From assembly GCF_963678635.1 (NCBI RefSeq), contig NC_087068.1, forward strand, positions 22,966,388 through 23,030,387: a stretch of DNA of 64,000 bases, written 5' to 3'. This document shows, one piece after another, positions 57,401 to 62,315 of this stretch. Positions within the stretch are counted from its first letter, which is position 1. Each line of letters starts with the position of its first letter. The stretch is from Symsagittifera roscoffensis. Taxonomy: Eukaryota > Xenacoelomorpha > Acoela > Convolutidae. Under the pieces are notes generated by a model. That model did no database searches and was not told the DNA's origin. It saw nothing but the letters and a program-made list of their open reading frames with translations. A program made the translations under genes and the position numbers.

Positions 57401-60209
57401 AAAAATTGATGCAATGTGTTACATCTTTGTGTTACATAATGATACAAAAACCACTATTCAAAAAATTATCAGCCTAGCCACAAAAATTTTCAATCCAACC
57501 ACTCTAAGGGGGCATCGTTAAAAAGTAACAAAATCTTGAGCGAAACAGGAAGAGGCGAAATGTGCAAATGGCAATTCAATCGTGTTCAACTTTCCAACAG
57601 ACAGAAGAAGAAGAGAGAAAATGACTAATATGATGATGGCTGTTCTGATTCTGTACTGGTGGTGTAATTTGAATTCCCCGGTCTTTTCCTCCAGCCTCGC
57701 TCGCATGCGAAGAGGGTTCTAATCAAAATAGTTTTGAGGTCAATTGAGATAAGTAGATACATCCACGAATTTTTTCAACTTTTTCTCCCGATCACTAGAT
57801 GTGTGGAGGAACTATGTCTTCTAACATGCTTAAGCTTTTACTCCGTCTTAGAAATCGTTCCAAACTGGTTGAAAGAAGCTTATTTGCATAATTGATTTGT
57901 TACAAGGAGCGAAATCTATGGCTTTGTACTTTATATGGCGTGTGGGGGTATGCTTTTCATAGAAAAATTTTCAAATTTTAGAAAAAACGTTTTTCATTTT
58001 ATTTTATTTCATTTAATTTTTTATGTTGTTTATGTTATTAGTGCTCCATAAACGTTAGCAGGCAGTCGGAACTTTCAGGGCTCGCCCTGATACGAGCAGT
58101 CTTGTGTTAATTTTATAAACTATATGTTTGAAAGTCTGCTTTATACTTCAGCTGCACGTCATTCAATTTGTGCCTAACTTAGATTAGACATCTTCTTCCC
58201 CTTTTTCTTCTCCCGTATTTAGCTGTGTTCAGATTTTGAAAAGTGCTTTTTTCTTGATACTTTTCGTAAATTTTATTCACTCGAGATCTGTTTGGGGGTG
58301 AGGGGAACAGATGAAAAAAACTTTTAATAAAGATATTAAAACAATAAAGATTTGCTGCTTGATTGTAAACTGCATTTTAACAAGTGAAAACCTGAAGAAG
58401 TTAACGCAGTTTGAGTTCTTGTGGTGTTCAAGATTAAGGTAATGTTTTGTTTAGACGTGATTCAGCGTTATCATTTTTAGAAAATAAGTGAATTGCGCTG
58501 CTAAGCATGTGTTCTAAAGTTCAAGAAAAATGCTTCGGTAATAAAACCGTAATTTTTCTGACTTTCAATACGAAAGTAACGAAATATTTGTGCTCGGGGT
58601 GGGTTTTTTTTCTTCAGACAAATTTCGACTTTTTAAGTAGCCATTTTTGAAGGAATTTTTTTATATCATTCGAAAGGTATTGCTGCCGTGAGCTCAAATT
58701 TGAAAAGATATTTCACCTGTGATCATTTTCCGTACAGTTATAGGGGTTTAAAGATTACCATTTTGGCCCATTTGGGACAATCAACGCGCGATACATTTCG
58801 CGCTATTAACGCGTAAGCGGAGAGTTCATCCCTCTTAGAAATCGGTCCAAGTTGGTTGAAAGAAGCTGATTTGCCATAATTGATTTGTTACAAGTAGCGA
58901 AATCTACCCTTTTGTACTTTATATGGTGTGTGGGGGATGATTTTTATAAAAAAAATTTCAAATTTTTGAGAAAAAAAATTTCATTTCGTTATATTACTTT
59001 TAAGTTTTTAATGTTATTACTGCTCCATAATCCATAATAGGCACTAGGAACATTTAGGGCTTCGCCCTGATACGAGCAGTCTTGTTTCAATTTAGATCCT
59101 TTTTTAAGACACCCTGTGCAACTACGAAAGAAAAATATTTGCTGAAGATTCATACAGCGTATTTGGCACTTAAAAATGAAAAGTTCAACAAAAAAATTGT
59201 GAAAATATGAAAACTAACTCAGCAAAAACAGGTGCCACAAATAATCATCAGCCTTGCTTAAGTGATTCATCATATATAAGCCTTTTCACTTGTTATTCAA
59301 ACGACATGCGACAAAACAAAATATACTCATTTTCAGATAATTTGTTTGAAATTGGTTTTATTTTTTTTTGCCTTTTTTCAATTTTTGAAAGATTAAAAGA
59401 CAAATGTGCCCAGTAAGAACCATTTTTATTTTCTAAGCCTTCATTTAGGTCCAATCACACCGCGCTCTAAAATCTGCCAAAACACGGAGAAAAAACAGTT
59501 GAATATTATAAAATAACTCTATCCTCTATCTATTGATGATTTTTTTGCAGAACAACTGAAATCACTCACAAATTTAGACAGATTGTCAATAGTTTCCATC
59601 TCCTGTTGTAGTTTTTCCAGATACCCTTTGGGTTTCAAATCCACACCACAACTGACACACAATCTCCCTCTCCCTCCTCTCGCGTCCACTGGGTCACAGT
59701 CGTCACTGGAGTAATGAGATGTCTGGTCGTGCTGGGATAGAACGCCTGGATAGTAGAATCCGGTTTGCAAGTGGTGGTTGTAAAAGTGGGGTCTAGTAGT
59801 TCAGCGAGATCAAAAAGATAGTAGATGATTTTATTGTTGATATTGGTAATGTATTTTGTTTTAATGTGTGCATTAAATAAGACCTTTTCAATATTTTGGC
59901 TTGCCTCTTGATAAGTTTTTTAAAGTTTTTGGGATTATGACCGCTTTTTGGGAAACAATAACTTGTTCTTTAAAATATATATTTGTCTGTTGAACTATTA
60001 TCTCACTTGGCTGATAAATTGGGCTCTGTCGACGCCCTTTTCCCCTTTTTAAGACGACTGTAGCCGGATGACGAAAATATATCCATAAAATATGAATTTA
60101 ATAGGACTGTTTTTTCTTCCTTGCATGCTGGGTGGTCCTCTGCTTCGCCAAATGTGGTTTGAATTGACAATTCTCTAATTTCGTTTTTGTTTTCTACCTT
60201 TTCTGTCAT
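36446..60209 (-). CDS. Gene B: paralogue of gene A, CC-rich membrane protein, with an LTR element in an intron
   Basis: Exons on the minus strand are 60209-60007, 59792-59570, 57718 to about 57600, about 37290-37165, and 36685-36446. The first two joins keep frame. Exon 2 has the Cys pair of gene A (RLCVSCGVDLKP). Exon 3 has the pre-membrane and membrane segment (EFKLHHQYRIRTAIIILVIF, compare FKLLFVYRIR in gene A). Exon 4 matches the CPP.......P.CC region (LQCPPVDSPYH...LCC). Exon 5 gives TCCGGNCCPQNEQCCGDVC then PKEYSCC and ends in NESKTLN. The donor of exon 3 and the junction of exons 4 and 5 are not resolved: no clean GT keeps frame. Either an exon edge is mis-set or the gene is damaged. 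The 18.9 kb retroelement sits between exons 3 and 4 on the opposite strand, 101 bp from exon 4. Exon 5 reads through the site where gene A has its last intron. Confidence 0.68.
37392..37801 (+). repeat. 5' LTR (410 bp)
   Basis: Begins TGGAACCTGATC and ends CGGTCCTAACTCA. It contains an AATAAA polyadenylation-type signal at 37596-37601 within GCCGCAATAAACC. By eye it does not differ from the 3' LTR. Confidence 0.93.
37804..37813 (+). promoter_or_regulatory. Primer-binding site
   Basis: TGGTGCGACC begins 2 nt after the 5' LTR. It complements a tRNA 3' end reading GGTCGCACCA; which tRNA is not determined. The same sequence follows the LTR of the second element (61071-61080). Confidence 0.8.
37889..38122 (+). 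CDS. Leader ORF, 77 aa, conserved between the two elements
   Basis: A basic protein (LPGIGRRPRTRDDIRQSRN, then LPYSYMIVRQ) encoded between the primer-binding site and gag. The second element encodes the same 77 residues in the same place (61156-61389) with about seven amino-acid changes and no indel. By hand I count roughly 8 nonsynonymous and 7 synonymous differences. Neutral drift would give about three times more nonsynonymous than synonymous changes, so weak purifying selection on the protein is suggested. No family is recognised. An accessory or regulatory role is inference. Alternatively, the RNA rather than the protein may be conserved. Confidence 0.5.
   Translation: MLYDNNLIEMSLRLNRSEPIFRTITELPGIGRRPRTRDDIRQSRNLPYSYMIVRQKPEQTFVFRILLAMNLDFHLQT
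38452..38536 (+). promoter_or_regulatory. Paired GATC/CAAGG hairpins in the leader
   Basis: Two 25-nt hairpins, 38452-38476 and 38512-38536, are spaced 60 nt apart. Each has a CAAGG stem arm, a 5-nt loop (CTTAT), a CCTTG arm, and GATC at both outer edges. The second element keeps both, at 61715-61739 and 61775-61799, again 60 nt apart. There the loops differ (ATTAT and CCTAT) but the stems do not. Position between PBS and gag suggests packaging or dimerisation, by analogy with retroviral psi elements; this is inference. Confidence 0.65.
38679..38707 (+). promoter_or_regulatory. Leader hairpin with C(TTCG)G loop
   Basis: Outer arms GTGAAG and CTTCAC enclose an inner AAC-TTCG-GTT stem-loop. 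It is identical in the second element at 61942-61970. A second conserved ATTC-TTCG-GAAT hairpin lies at 38914-38925 (62177-62188 in the other copy). Confidence 0.55.
39054..39521 (+). CDS. Basic 155-aa ORF overlapping the start of gag
   Basis: Lys/Arg-rich protein with a conserved N-terminal stretch (HNCEIDNKKYDLVITPHT), a strongly basic middle (KRKIITKQRQITRKRF) and an acidic-Ser patch (YFSDSETTSNSS) followed by RGKRRIKKQYKHKP. It overlaps the gag start by 26 nt and lies in another frame (a +1 shift would enter gag). Composition suggests nucleic-acid binding or nuclear localisation, as in regulatory proteins of complex retroviruses; this is inference. In the second element the equivalent region (62316-62780) has a 1-nt loss near the start and a 1-nt gain in an A-run, so the protein is not intact there. 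No homologue is recognised. Confidence 0.5.
   Translation: MSFKNLGNKQTIVLHNCEIDNKKYDLVITPHTQTVGYIRTKRQTLKRKIITKQRQITRKRFSKNRNAFSESETNSLDELYKLKESIDKNYPLHDQLYFSDSETTSNSSKRGKRRIKKQYKHKPVHLYNWNQPIRHINNYILTVIERKNELNAHSR
39496..43749 (+). CDS. gag-pro: Gag-protease polyprotein (1417 aa)
   Basis: Structural polyprotein with an aspartic protease at its end. The first ~160 residues form a conserved domain shared with the second element. A long Gln/Asn/Thr/Pro-rich linker follows. The retrotransposon-gag capsid-like region is about 640-790 (GAAQKWFSVL...W..F...F). The CCHC zinc knuckle is at 842-855 (CNYCRRYGHSISEC, spacing CX2CX4HX4C). Next comes a long Asn/Arg/Ser/Tyr-rich, probably RNA-binding tract at about 900-1080 (repeats like YNRNRNYSYNRNRSY). 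The protease active site is DSGA at 1229-1232 (FLIDSGAESNII). The ATG at 39496 is chosen because conservation with the second copy begins there (its ATG is at 62755). It is unusually long for a Ty3/gypsy Gag. Termination is at TAA 43747-43749, unless ribosomes shift into pol. Confidence 0.9.
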   Translation: MSSTHTPGEESPDDDEIFPFIVDATTDRGQHIFCKNLLLNLFEPGISPCKTEFPDVKIKRQIIDHYLKDICNITQQYGIYSIEFTSPNHNNRKYTIQTDDLDLEFSKVFSEYIKNIQYHNSQRANSIFTNEVFAIIYSYISILENEIPITNVSPTETSKHLRVRHEITLLSSYLNIIKENFTKDDVSQHTKHDLQKILAWFIIDYFTHNIDLIAQARKNFRPQNSNDDTAITEQSDYVWDPEWSHTAFISFPQTISSQAISTISYIRDYVKVIPLTIDATPLNYNTFLPDTQNNSLNSTVIHNENLNGTRNLTQQDIQTPSHFINEEIVHTTTTQQSISPIRPNLTTPRNTNPSQTQVTLQSTVKPSVAPKYSHMDYQTYRPMTIPSKTRKTFTRNNFTDHNYNYTHPSKTYNQPQRNFNQYTRSRNWDNPMTQPNSINFQTNPPQDHSENYPFFQQNKNKKQTSYQMDYLSSDDDFLQPDIFAQNTQEYRRQGIQRTRTNHRNFFPQSIDAQHQQPIQQQNPINTQSFQPIQQQNPMTAHSYQPSQMQNEIPLPYYLQQHEITRNQLSNFSQMPNAAESLQMTMNPYLMGGSSITSNKPLMVFTGTDPEYSVEDYLNAVTANLILNIGPEPINTPLHQNWIHRRTALIQTTLDGAAQKWFSVLPLEIKSNWKRFTQEFSKMFDSERNKQQQRVLCNEIRRLPNETIKQLAVRIETLVRKAYSLNTHDYKNTKMTEILMMTLTPQLRKIAIKKRASHPSSIREPDLDFRKLVDKLEQAEITMKLEETENLKLQYVNRIETTPTNINNIQESETDLVEKITEILNIYEKNPNFKGKPSFKKWCNYCRRYGHSISECRQKQQDNQNKPQKYKEPNKSFYQYMKKDQNLPNKTVYSNNSSGKPLPNNTNYTRNQSPYNSSYRGRSPERRNTHNSSQNHYNRPNSRNNYSRSHSNTQRFVSRSNSQSRNNYYPNNQSRNSSYNRNRNYSYNRNRSYSNNRNQNYPNNQSRNNSYNRSNYNRPNNNYQNRSRNNSQNRHSSYNNRYRNYSQSPHRNNNNYNNSNNRHRSSTPKHQRHINQVQSNPETTSDPPGIDDTVTDTLQLNQINCTSSDSESDTENTLSINMIKVENDYESVIYEQPFSSHIYENQSEFLQNYYTTPINSTPTTQETNEINTTNQTNKNIKTKCLNTNHIYQNIQKEQPKEKIWTIPFLLESPRNKEFQPPDLEIDFLIDSGAESNIINIPTWNEIKTLHPKLTPLETSSKLATAQGSTLINYGKIQLFLLPTRTMEQSKILNKPFKQIFHITDIKYNIIGILFISKYIPTINILNSKILIKDKYTKTKETSLTFFQRLNKQPPFFSKFYPIFNQQRKHLKPLSGNIYNFSIKQVHQYDKEQNKQKFYMSEFEFKPKNTNFSKSQSHP
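43719..43725 (+). promoter_or_regulatory. Probable -1 ribosomal frameshift site AAATTTT
   Basis: In the gag frame this reads A AAT TTT, a canonical X XXY YYZ heptamer, 21 nt before the gag stop. The pol frame (-1) is open only from 43701, and pol has no ATG near its start, so the shift must occur in the 43701-43749 window, where this is the only good heptamer. Confidence 0.7.
43725..47720 (+). CDS. pol: Pol: reverse transcriptase, RNase H, integrase (~1330 aa after frameshift)
   Basis: Copies element RNA into DNA and inserts it. The frame is entered by -1 frameshift from gag; no ATG lies near the start, and the first TTG is at 43755. Numbering from that TTG: reverse transcriptase with NPVIILAK and the active-site YLDD at 318-321; RNase H beginning CDASNFGIGAALL with D467; integrase zinc-binding HHCC region (GHSGSEKTY...CNDCIVC). 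The integrase core has D902, D962 and E998, with exactly 35 residues between the last two. A GPY-type motif (RKGPYQII) follows at about 1174. The C-terminal ~130 residues are charged and Asn/Lys-rich. All catalytic residues that I checked are present. The RT-RH-IN order is Ty3/gypsy. Cleavage by the protease at the end of Gag is expected. Confidence 0.92.
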   Translation, partial: FKITISSIKYLKNSNSDIISLHVYNNTPYQVTLPLGLLGYCETNATISPIHEKAYRVNNILQLLDICQSTILNEELSINNIISNENRNTDYFTKTPYFKPTFNISNYTENQQKFLTMFNFQHSQITQDEFEKLAKQLIEYSSVYATSKFDVGKISSSLHLPLKPDAVFKKQRASKVPIHLHDKVNRLLDILEQYNIISPVNKEEQPKGNTFINPVIILAKGESLKIVLDARYLNSLIDESKCNWPIEPIQVILTKINGKYFTTADMNSAYNQMPLDEQSRRLTQFVIGNQQYEFNRLFYGISIGPAAFSAFMSKIFRPLILKKNAITYLDDVFMQSQTKDEMFNVLEKYHQILQNENLKAAPDKSHFFLTRVKFLGHNIERKTITPLKSRIDAIQKLQPPTNKKKIQEFLGMLNFLSKYVYKMQLYLRPFYNILRQQNNFEWNTEHQTRFEEVKKLLTEQISNTIPDSNQPFYAMCDASNFGIGAALLQSHNGTNKMNLISANSRLFTQAELRLSTLMRECTAIIYTLTEYEFLILGSKHPTVLFTDHKPIIFLFTQKSNPNHRVYRFQLILMKFPNLHIVWTAGKNLALPDTLSRNTPPELLTRKTTVEIPKNIKFYLAENETSPRLECKYAVKTDIEQSQINSLQHFPLYLDCQNNHYEVDLLGTSTFKPIPYSQWIKNNTQQKRTKQHPPKKDHFPLIEKEDLTDKINLSGPQTNDSKYTINQVFDLHDPLDTIPLSKLEIENIFLPPTEIITISTLKQYQNLDPVIRQLKSWHKYKTKPIKADSTILGNKTLLRYFRKFNNTTINENTDLLEYNLNESTVPCLPLSMILIAFNISHTQNIKGHSGSEKTYSNFIQNFYFPNAPIWIKVLCNDCIVCQLNKPYPNQKQIAQKQDFKGQSLYFNHRISFDTKGPISPSSEGNSYIMVIVDAFTHYVAINPVPHCNAYYAYTTLYEHWIAKFGLPEILVTDNGTEFINNEIITLCHLYNIKHKPRTSHAPWTNGLVEGMNRSLQEYLRCIINGNDTKYTEWSADVKLFPLAYNSQITTTLGMSPYEMVFNQKPRKPIMFTANSHKNAQGYCQPTKDSICYNLPLHTHDEDHFHHPQILKLASGTHTEWILNRDKKHNEIYQKITKKLLQRQNINEQINSRFTPASELKIGTFVLIPNFNTQKGISKKLQPLRKGPYQIIAKPTDITYKITDSNKKEIVQHRNNLLPYYPKEYALRELTQLYSFTGLKIIQNEPHLKNTEQNDNPTENQNTKPTATKNNTQNHKESPKQRKNRKMTEQIIPQEQIDKSENRKTTRLRNQPRKNYKIFIPQSKILKKVEFQK
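47721..48317 (+). other. A/C-rich spacer between pol and the 3' genes
   Basis: No open frame of useful length. It could carry splice signals or an internal promoter for the downstream genes; none is clear. Confidence 0.45.
48318..48733 (+). CDS. Small two-exon hydrophobic membrane protein (123 aa), 44-nt intron
   Basis: Two adjacent short frames join through an apparent intron at 48521-48564. The donor is CAG|GTACGAGT and the acceptor ATTTTCAG|T, and the join keeps frame (203 + 169 nt = 124 codons with stop). The product is almost all hydrophobic: about residues 18-58 (FFTILETFIIFLFDIL then ESFLIILIIFCNIFLIFY), then after the junction IFLLFVIFITFLSSLILTI and FTFALATILLILFL. That suggests three or four membrane spans, a short lumenal or cytoplasmic basic loop (CKCIKKA) and a short charged tail. 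Unspliced RNA would instead make a 76-aa protein ending after the donor. It precedes the envelope-like gene, as small hydrophobic proteins do in some viruses; viroporin-like activity is speculation. No family is recognised. Confidence 0.55.
48739..49875 (+). CDS. 378-codon Pro/Ser/Gln-rich ORF without any ATG
   Basis: This frame is open from just after TAA 48736-48738 to TAA 49873-49875, and I find no ATG codon in it. The N-terminal ~250 residues are Pro/Ser/Thr/Gln-rich and probably disordered (for example SLPETLSLPSTPSISQISPP). The last ~110 residues are more ordered-looking, with aromatic and charged residues (RLDWNTFTAPPPLFGQHQES, LKFEITVKLNNITQHPYP). Codon use is A/C-rich like its neighbours. 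It overlaps the envelope-like ATG by 13 nt. It must be expressed by splicing from an upstream ATG or by non-AUG initiation. A -1 shift from the preceding ORF is blocked by the stop at 48736. An acceptor-like CCCAACAG ends at 48774. Function unknown; matrix-like or Gag-like roles cannot be tested here. Confidence 0.6.
   Translation, partial: QFKNPSKIATQQSQNQSSPTSSQDNQTPPSITQNPQTSTRISFQDNPYTFEERHARLSEPLEPVQRQAPLSEPTYNLYPTLPQELSRIRNSSQNQNTIEINRQIIHPRRNRNLQTPRVHFDIPQSPSQNTPENPIGILPETPTLLSQRSTSSLPSDYLGSTPTSEQIRENPFNPTNQTSRFPYWTTHSFTQGEPNLVNDPIDISTDTTTSSSLPETLSLPSTPSISQISPPPFNLNFPNNLDARYREKSSINIPLRLDWNTFTAPPPLFGQHQESNRLHNWALNRLQYRQDIHNDIRDHNIQILQQNSLQLKFEITVKLNNITQHPYPLNPPNITAQSLPPPFITTEVIYKYDRYTKNTIGYITFYNPYSGLSYTCIF
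49863..52481 (+). CDS. env: Envelope-like membrane glycoprotein (872 aa)
   Basis: A signal peptide at the ATG (MYILKLLIFLQLLFLVIS) is followed by a long ectodomain with many Cys, then a hydrophobic segment at about 700-727 (LTILYAMFNFIGFLFSLL) and a second one soon after (VARILFAGFFGIFSTSI, about 743-760). The C-terminal tail of ~110 residues is Pro/Gln/Asn-rich. This layout and its place after pol match retroviral-type envelope genes, which mediate particle entry. The W.P.D.C pattern (WFPEDTC, about 273-279) recalls class III (gB-like) envelope proteins captured by some metazoan elements, but that is only a resemblance. No clear furin site was found. The start overlaps the previous ORF by 13 nt, and the stop overlaps the next ATG (ATGA). 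The frame is fully open. Envelope identity is likely; the source family is undetermined. Confidence 0.72.
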   Translation: MYILKLLIFLQLLFLVISNQNINPSPRTGPQDLLVTHYDCEENEQKTLHKYAINQVSQCETEPQAIETTDVIATLYSKARATTVTGYKFTATFSEKKVHCSQVSNGNKNRLDHESFYQSNIERLLHLNPDDCKNELLRLNITRNKNSQRKLVNFQVFPDSVHQSQLERHQGHIKLDEKYPYNGAHGRLTYDLHDKDWIPHIGINNPSNCKADTKNKGYQEIMFFQWKIQLEKIQLTRDLSDNTMIYQGIRLPCKNDQGYCDPTTRTQATIVWFPEDTCTTFQVAKIHARMIKFHEKYFIQPIPYEQVHPSRKLSSNFRNIDNIENKLTRFQIYQETELACKYRNPLHRTQYSEILVEYEKGFDMTTGKVKIDPYATGHPPNEGTSYIPVNFEKSNGQPGGHLKPHDTRSTRLQELSLMNTTYFGNIHYDIHLDMKLDYTISRIFQEMSLSELETLHQLCELERTQILQSIALAVLKIPYAGYLLSGNRSNFLDYEGNILWFYTCTKKISPLYVFEDKRCYKRIPIFYKNKVHFVDTLSRRTYFWDTAVPCGSENSHNVVQLNPDENKYYLLTPYPTLMQSLKKFSPESIRAIARNPNIDLQSIGIYSKSDIQHHIRTQQFQELLTQMDTIQRQSIDQNLRKLAETAGFADIYTQDYSGYFKDIKDYIYLNGEKYRPQDISPINIFSFVTLKNEILDFLGWPYYILEKLTILYAMFNFIGFLFSLLKGIYNTCAIHTQVNRQASVARILFAGFFGIFSTSINKILLDAQIKEYNTKIATRQNTYDEEHNNVDITPTAPQLPPLPNNHPLSLVPRNFRNLAITHNPNFRLTTSQSPIQHIITHQSQDDNTYEQIIEQPHTTAFQSQNNHFFSPR
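52478..54283 (+). CDS. 601-aa ORF of unknown function downstream of env
   Basis: Starts in the ATGA overlap with the env stop, which suggests termination-reinitiation or a shared transcript. The first ~195 residues are Pro/Ser/Thr/Asn-rich and disordered-looking. From about residue 200 (RTFKRKFPNHPFPAKPG) the sequence looks folded, with many aromatic residues (SWTSYYHFTNPLCLPL, FSLTFHFLAPHERDLHC). No signal peptide or membrane span is seen, so it is probably cytoplasmic or nuclear. The composition is less A-rich and more C/T-rich in the first part than in gag-pol. Right after the stop, CAG|GTAAGT begins an apparent intron. Standard Ty3/gypsy elements have no such gene. No family is recognised; an accessory or captured host gene is possible. 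Confidence 0.6.
   Translation: MSRQLGSLHRSNSHPTNLTSPIPIIPLFAFPPPDFPSSNVTSGMNSDTNSHISVLYSISQLNNPNIETPDEFADSEPSPSNNFHNSSNFSQPPFQPILSNNPDPITPTPSYASQVTPTYSSYHSDQSSHSPDTPRISPELDNFITLQQQPYHLNTPTINQISSTINSSNPPTPTPSSNYTESLAPSSTSTESSLNTNRAYRTFKRKFPNHPFPAKPGTAREYINHPKHTNTKEFLAITLPSFPQYTLNTPHDTNETRNFVDEYVLMPTLSWTSYYHFTNPLCLPLSNTHIDIERNTDMLYRLTTPLTARQFTYVGYKKSLKTHTAPRANEYTLEYYDHNIIRANQDQFLDDDRFANPQITEKFFIKTPYIFTLNIFDRKFDHIISEALTDTQAYESFKERFQIFSLTFHFLAPHERDLHCSHDIMLRTKQTHTYSYYRFIQNHFDLHTPSRQPHHRFQFINSKYTSPFFLNFTYCIKDTNLHGILRNYDPITQMYIFCPITKTFNAEESRPFLIPHEFVQPIEIPILEFIHNTKFNHKLYNLIQNTPYEFAVGTEELTTIKALQLLWPLLQTKNIIRILAKLLTTSEQIHDIFPHGFFPDD
54287..54365 (+). other. Apparent intron 3 nt after the 601-aa ORF stop
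   Basis: Strong donor CAG|GTAAGTATG (54287), a branch-point-like TACTAACTAA near 54310, and a pyrimidine-rich acceptor TTTTCTTTAG at 54365 (an alternative AG at 54373). Length is 79 or 87 nt. If spliced, it lies in the 3' untranslated region of the element's transcripts. Confidence 0.55.
54374..55896 (+). other. 3' noncoding region of the element
   Basis: No plus-strand open frame of note; minus-strand open frames are shadows of biased composition. Contains two GGCCTAACCCACC motifs (about 55141-55196) and a purine-rich stretch at 55792-55817. It may hold RNA export or plus-strand priming signals; none is proven. Confidence 0.45.
55897..56306 (+). repeat. 3' LTR (410 bp)
   Basis: Appears identical to the 5' LTR, with AATAAA at 56101-56106. 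TACG follows directly at 56307-56310, matching the 4 bp before the 5' LTR. Confidence 0.93.
56311..57599. other. Gene B intron sequence beyond the insertion
   Basis: Continues the intron of gene B after the element. A piece near 56890-56940 resembles the direct repeats at 35105 and 35745. No other gene is seen. Confidence 0.4.
57785..59085 (-). repeat. Inverted copy of the R-spacer-R unit in gene B intron 2
   Basis: On the minus strand this reads R (59085 to ~58557), spacer (~58556-58106), then R (58105 to ~57785). It is the reverse complement of 33545-34935. Spacer landmarks match (TTAACGCAGTTTGAGTTCTT, CTTCTTCCCCTTTTTCTTCT). The two copies are ~23 kb apart and lie near genes A and B, but they are not collinear with the gene duplication. 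Confidence 0.7.
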
Positions 60210-60569
60210 TTTTAACGCTAGTGAGCTGCACGTTTTTCAAATTAACGGAGTTAACTCATAGTAAGAGCATGCAGTTTATGTTTTAGCGGTGTTTTGAACG
60301 TATGAAAAGTAAGCTGAAAATGAAAGCATCAGAGAGCTCCAATTCATGATATTTGTGGTGATTTGTTATGAGTTCACAGAGACAACATTTTTCATATATA
60401 TATTTTTTATGCTGTTCAAAGTTGCACACATTTTCTGATCACAATTTTACACAAAAGCCAAAATAAATTTGAAAAAAAAAACACTGGAAAATACAAAATA
60501 AAAATAGAAAACACCAGTTGCTTAACTATCTAATCAGGCAAGTGCATCATAATGTACAAAAAATGGAAC

Positions 60570-60672
60570 CAAGTTAACATCCTCCCCCCCCCCCCCCCCC
60601 CCCCCAAATACGTTTAGAGGGGAAGATGTTAATTTGGTTCTGAGTTCAATTTTTCAGCCAATCAGAATAGAG
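60570..60672 (-). mobile_element. TTAACATCC-family inverted-repeat element, cut by the second LTR
   Basis: CAAGTTAACATCC, a long C run, then GATGTTAATTTGGTTCTGAG and CCAATCAGAATAGAG. This is the reverse-oriented relative of 9174-9293. The LTR at 60673 begins where the reverse complement of the other copy continues, so the retroelement appears to have inserted into it. Confidence 0.55.
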
Positions 60673-61155
60673 TGCAACCTGATCTAAACTATATTTTATG
60701 ATTGGATAAATTAGATATTTTACCACTGTAAAGTATTTAATATTAACCAGCCATGATCCATCTAACTAACAACCCACTTATTTGTAAGTGCTGAAATTAC
60801 TTGTAATTTCAGCATCAGAGAGATTTGAATTTAACTTAGAAATTAGTTGCCTCTCCAAGAGAACTTCAGCAGCCGCAACAAACCAGTATACCCTAGATCT
60901 ATTGAGCCTACCAGAGACTAGTTAAACACCCTGAGACTAGAAAGTATAAGAGTAAGATTAGGATCGGTATTAGACTAAGAAGTTGCACGAATCTATCCGG
61001 CCGTGACGAGCAGACGGTGTACGCTATCCGAAACTACTCTATGAGTTAACCACATCGGTCCTAACTCATCTGGTGCGACCATAAGTCTCGAATAAGACCT
61101 TAATAGCTTAGAATTAACCAAAAATAGATTAGAATTTAGACAAAACATTTTAAAA

Positions 61156-61389
61156 ATGTTATTCGACGATAAATTAATCGAAATGTCTCTACGACTCAAT
61201 AGATCAGAGCCGATATTCCGAACGATAACAGAACTACCCGGAATCGTAAGAAGACCTCGAACCAGAGACGACATACGACAAAGTAGAAACTTACCATATA
61301 GTTATATGATAGTACGGCAAAAGCGAACACAAACTTTTATATTTAGAATCTTATTAGCAATGAATTTAGATTTTCATTTGCAAACATAA
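61156..61389 (+). CDS. 77-aa leader ORF of the second element
   Basis: Same length and position as 37889-38122, with the core PRTRDDIRQSRNLPYSYMIV unchanged. Differences are mostly in the first six residues and around residues 31, 57-58 and 62. Unlike the 155-aa ORF of this copy, it is fully open. Function unknown. Confidence 0.5.
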   Translation: MLFDDKLIEMSLRLNRSEPIFRTITELPGIVRRPRTRDDIRQSRNLPYSYMIVRQKRTQTFIFRILLAMNLDFHLQT

Positions 61390-62315
61390 AATCTTGAAGT
61401 CAATCTTCATGATCATTTCAGGCGCTAAACAAAATTATTAATATACAATAACGATTGATGAAAAGATCTCAGGTCGTTTTCTTAAATTCTGCAGTAATAT
61501 ATAAAACATGTTTGGAAAATATTTATTGAAAATCAAAACAAAAATTAGTAGCATGACAATAAATTGTTAGTAATCATAAAATCATCTGTTGTCCCAGCTT
61601 CATCACCTAAACATAACAGCAATCATAAGCTCACTAATATCATTAAAAAATTAAATCTTTTTCTTAAATAAATTTAAACCATTTTAAACTTAAATTCACT
61701 TAATTTTAAAATCAGATCATCAAGGATTATCCTTGGATCTTAATTAATTTTCTATTTCACTAAATTTAAAACTTGATCATCAAGGCCTATCCTTGGATCA
61801 AAAAGAACAATTTTGTTCTCCCCCACCCACTTTGCAAGTGTCTAACGACCTCAAACGTCCATTCACTATCCAACCCTTCCAAAAAACCCAAGACTAATAC
61901 AAATTTTTCAATAAAACTAACCATTCAAATTAGGATAAACAGTGAAGAACTTCGGTTATTCATCCTTCACTTGAACCCTCCACTTACCAGACCCAGGATA
62001 AATCTTAGACTTAGTAAGTTAAAAATAGTATCTAACGAACTACTCGCGTTCTAATTATACCTGAACCTTGTGGATCGTTTTACTATTCTCCAACCCTTGA
62101 ACACAATCATTACCCCTAAGTAAGATTAAGTAAGTTAACACCTTAGCTTATATTAGCCACGAGAAAGTAAAAAATCATTCTTCGGAATCGATATACTTTT
62201 CTCTCCAACCCTGAACAAATAGACCCAGGTTAAGTTAACCAAAAAATCGTAAGGACTAACAGTTTAAGAAAGTAGAAATCATCTAACAACTTTTGTATCC
62301 TTCATCCTAAACCTT

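Noticed and set aside
60570-60610. Long C run (over 20 C), like that at 20338-20350, as a possible structured element
   Set aside because: These are homopolymer slippage tracts inside MITE-type repeats and may also be assembly-sensitive. No G-quadruplex role is supported.
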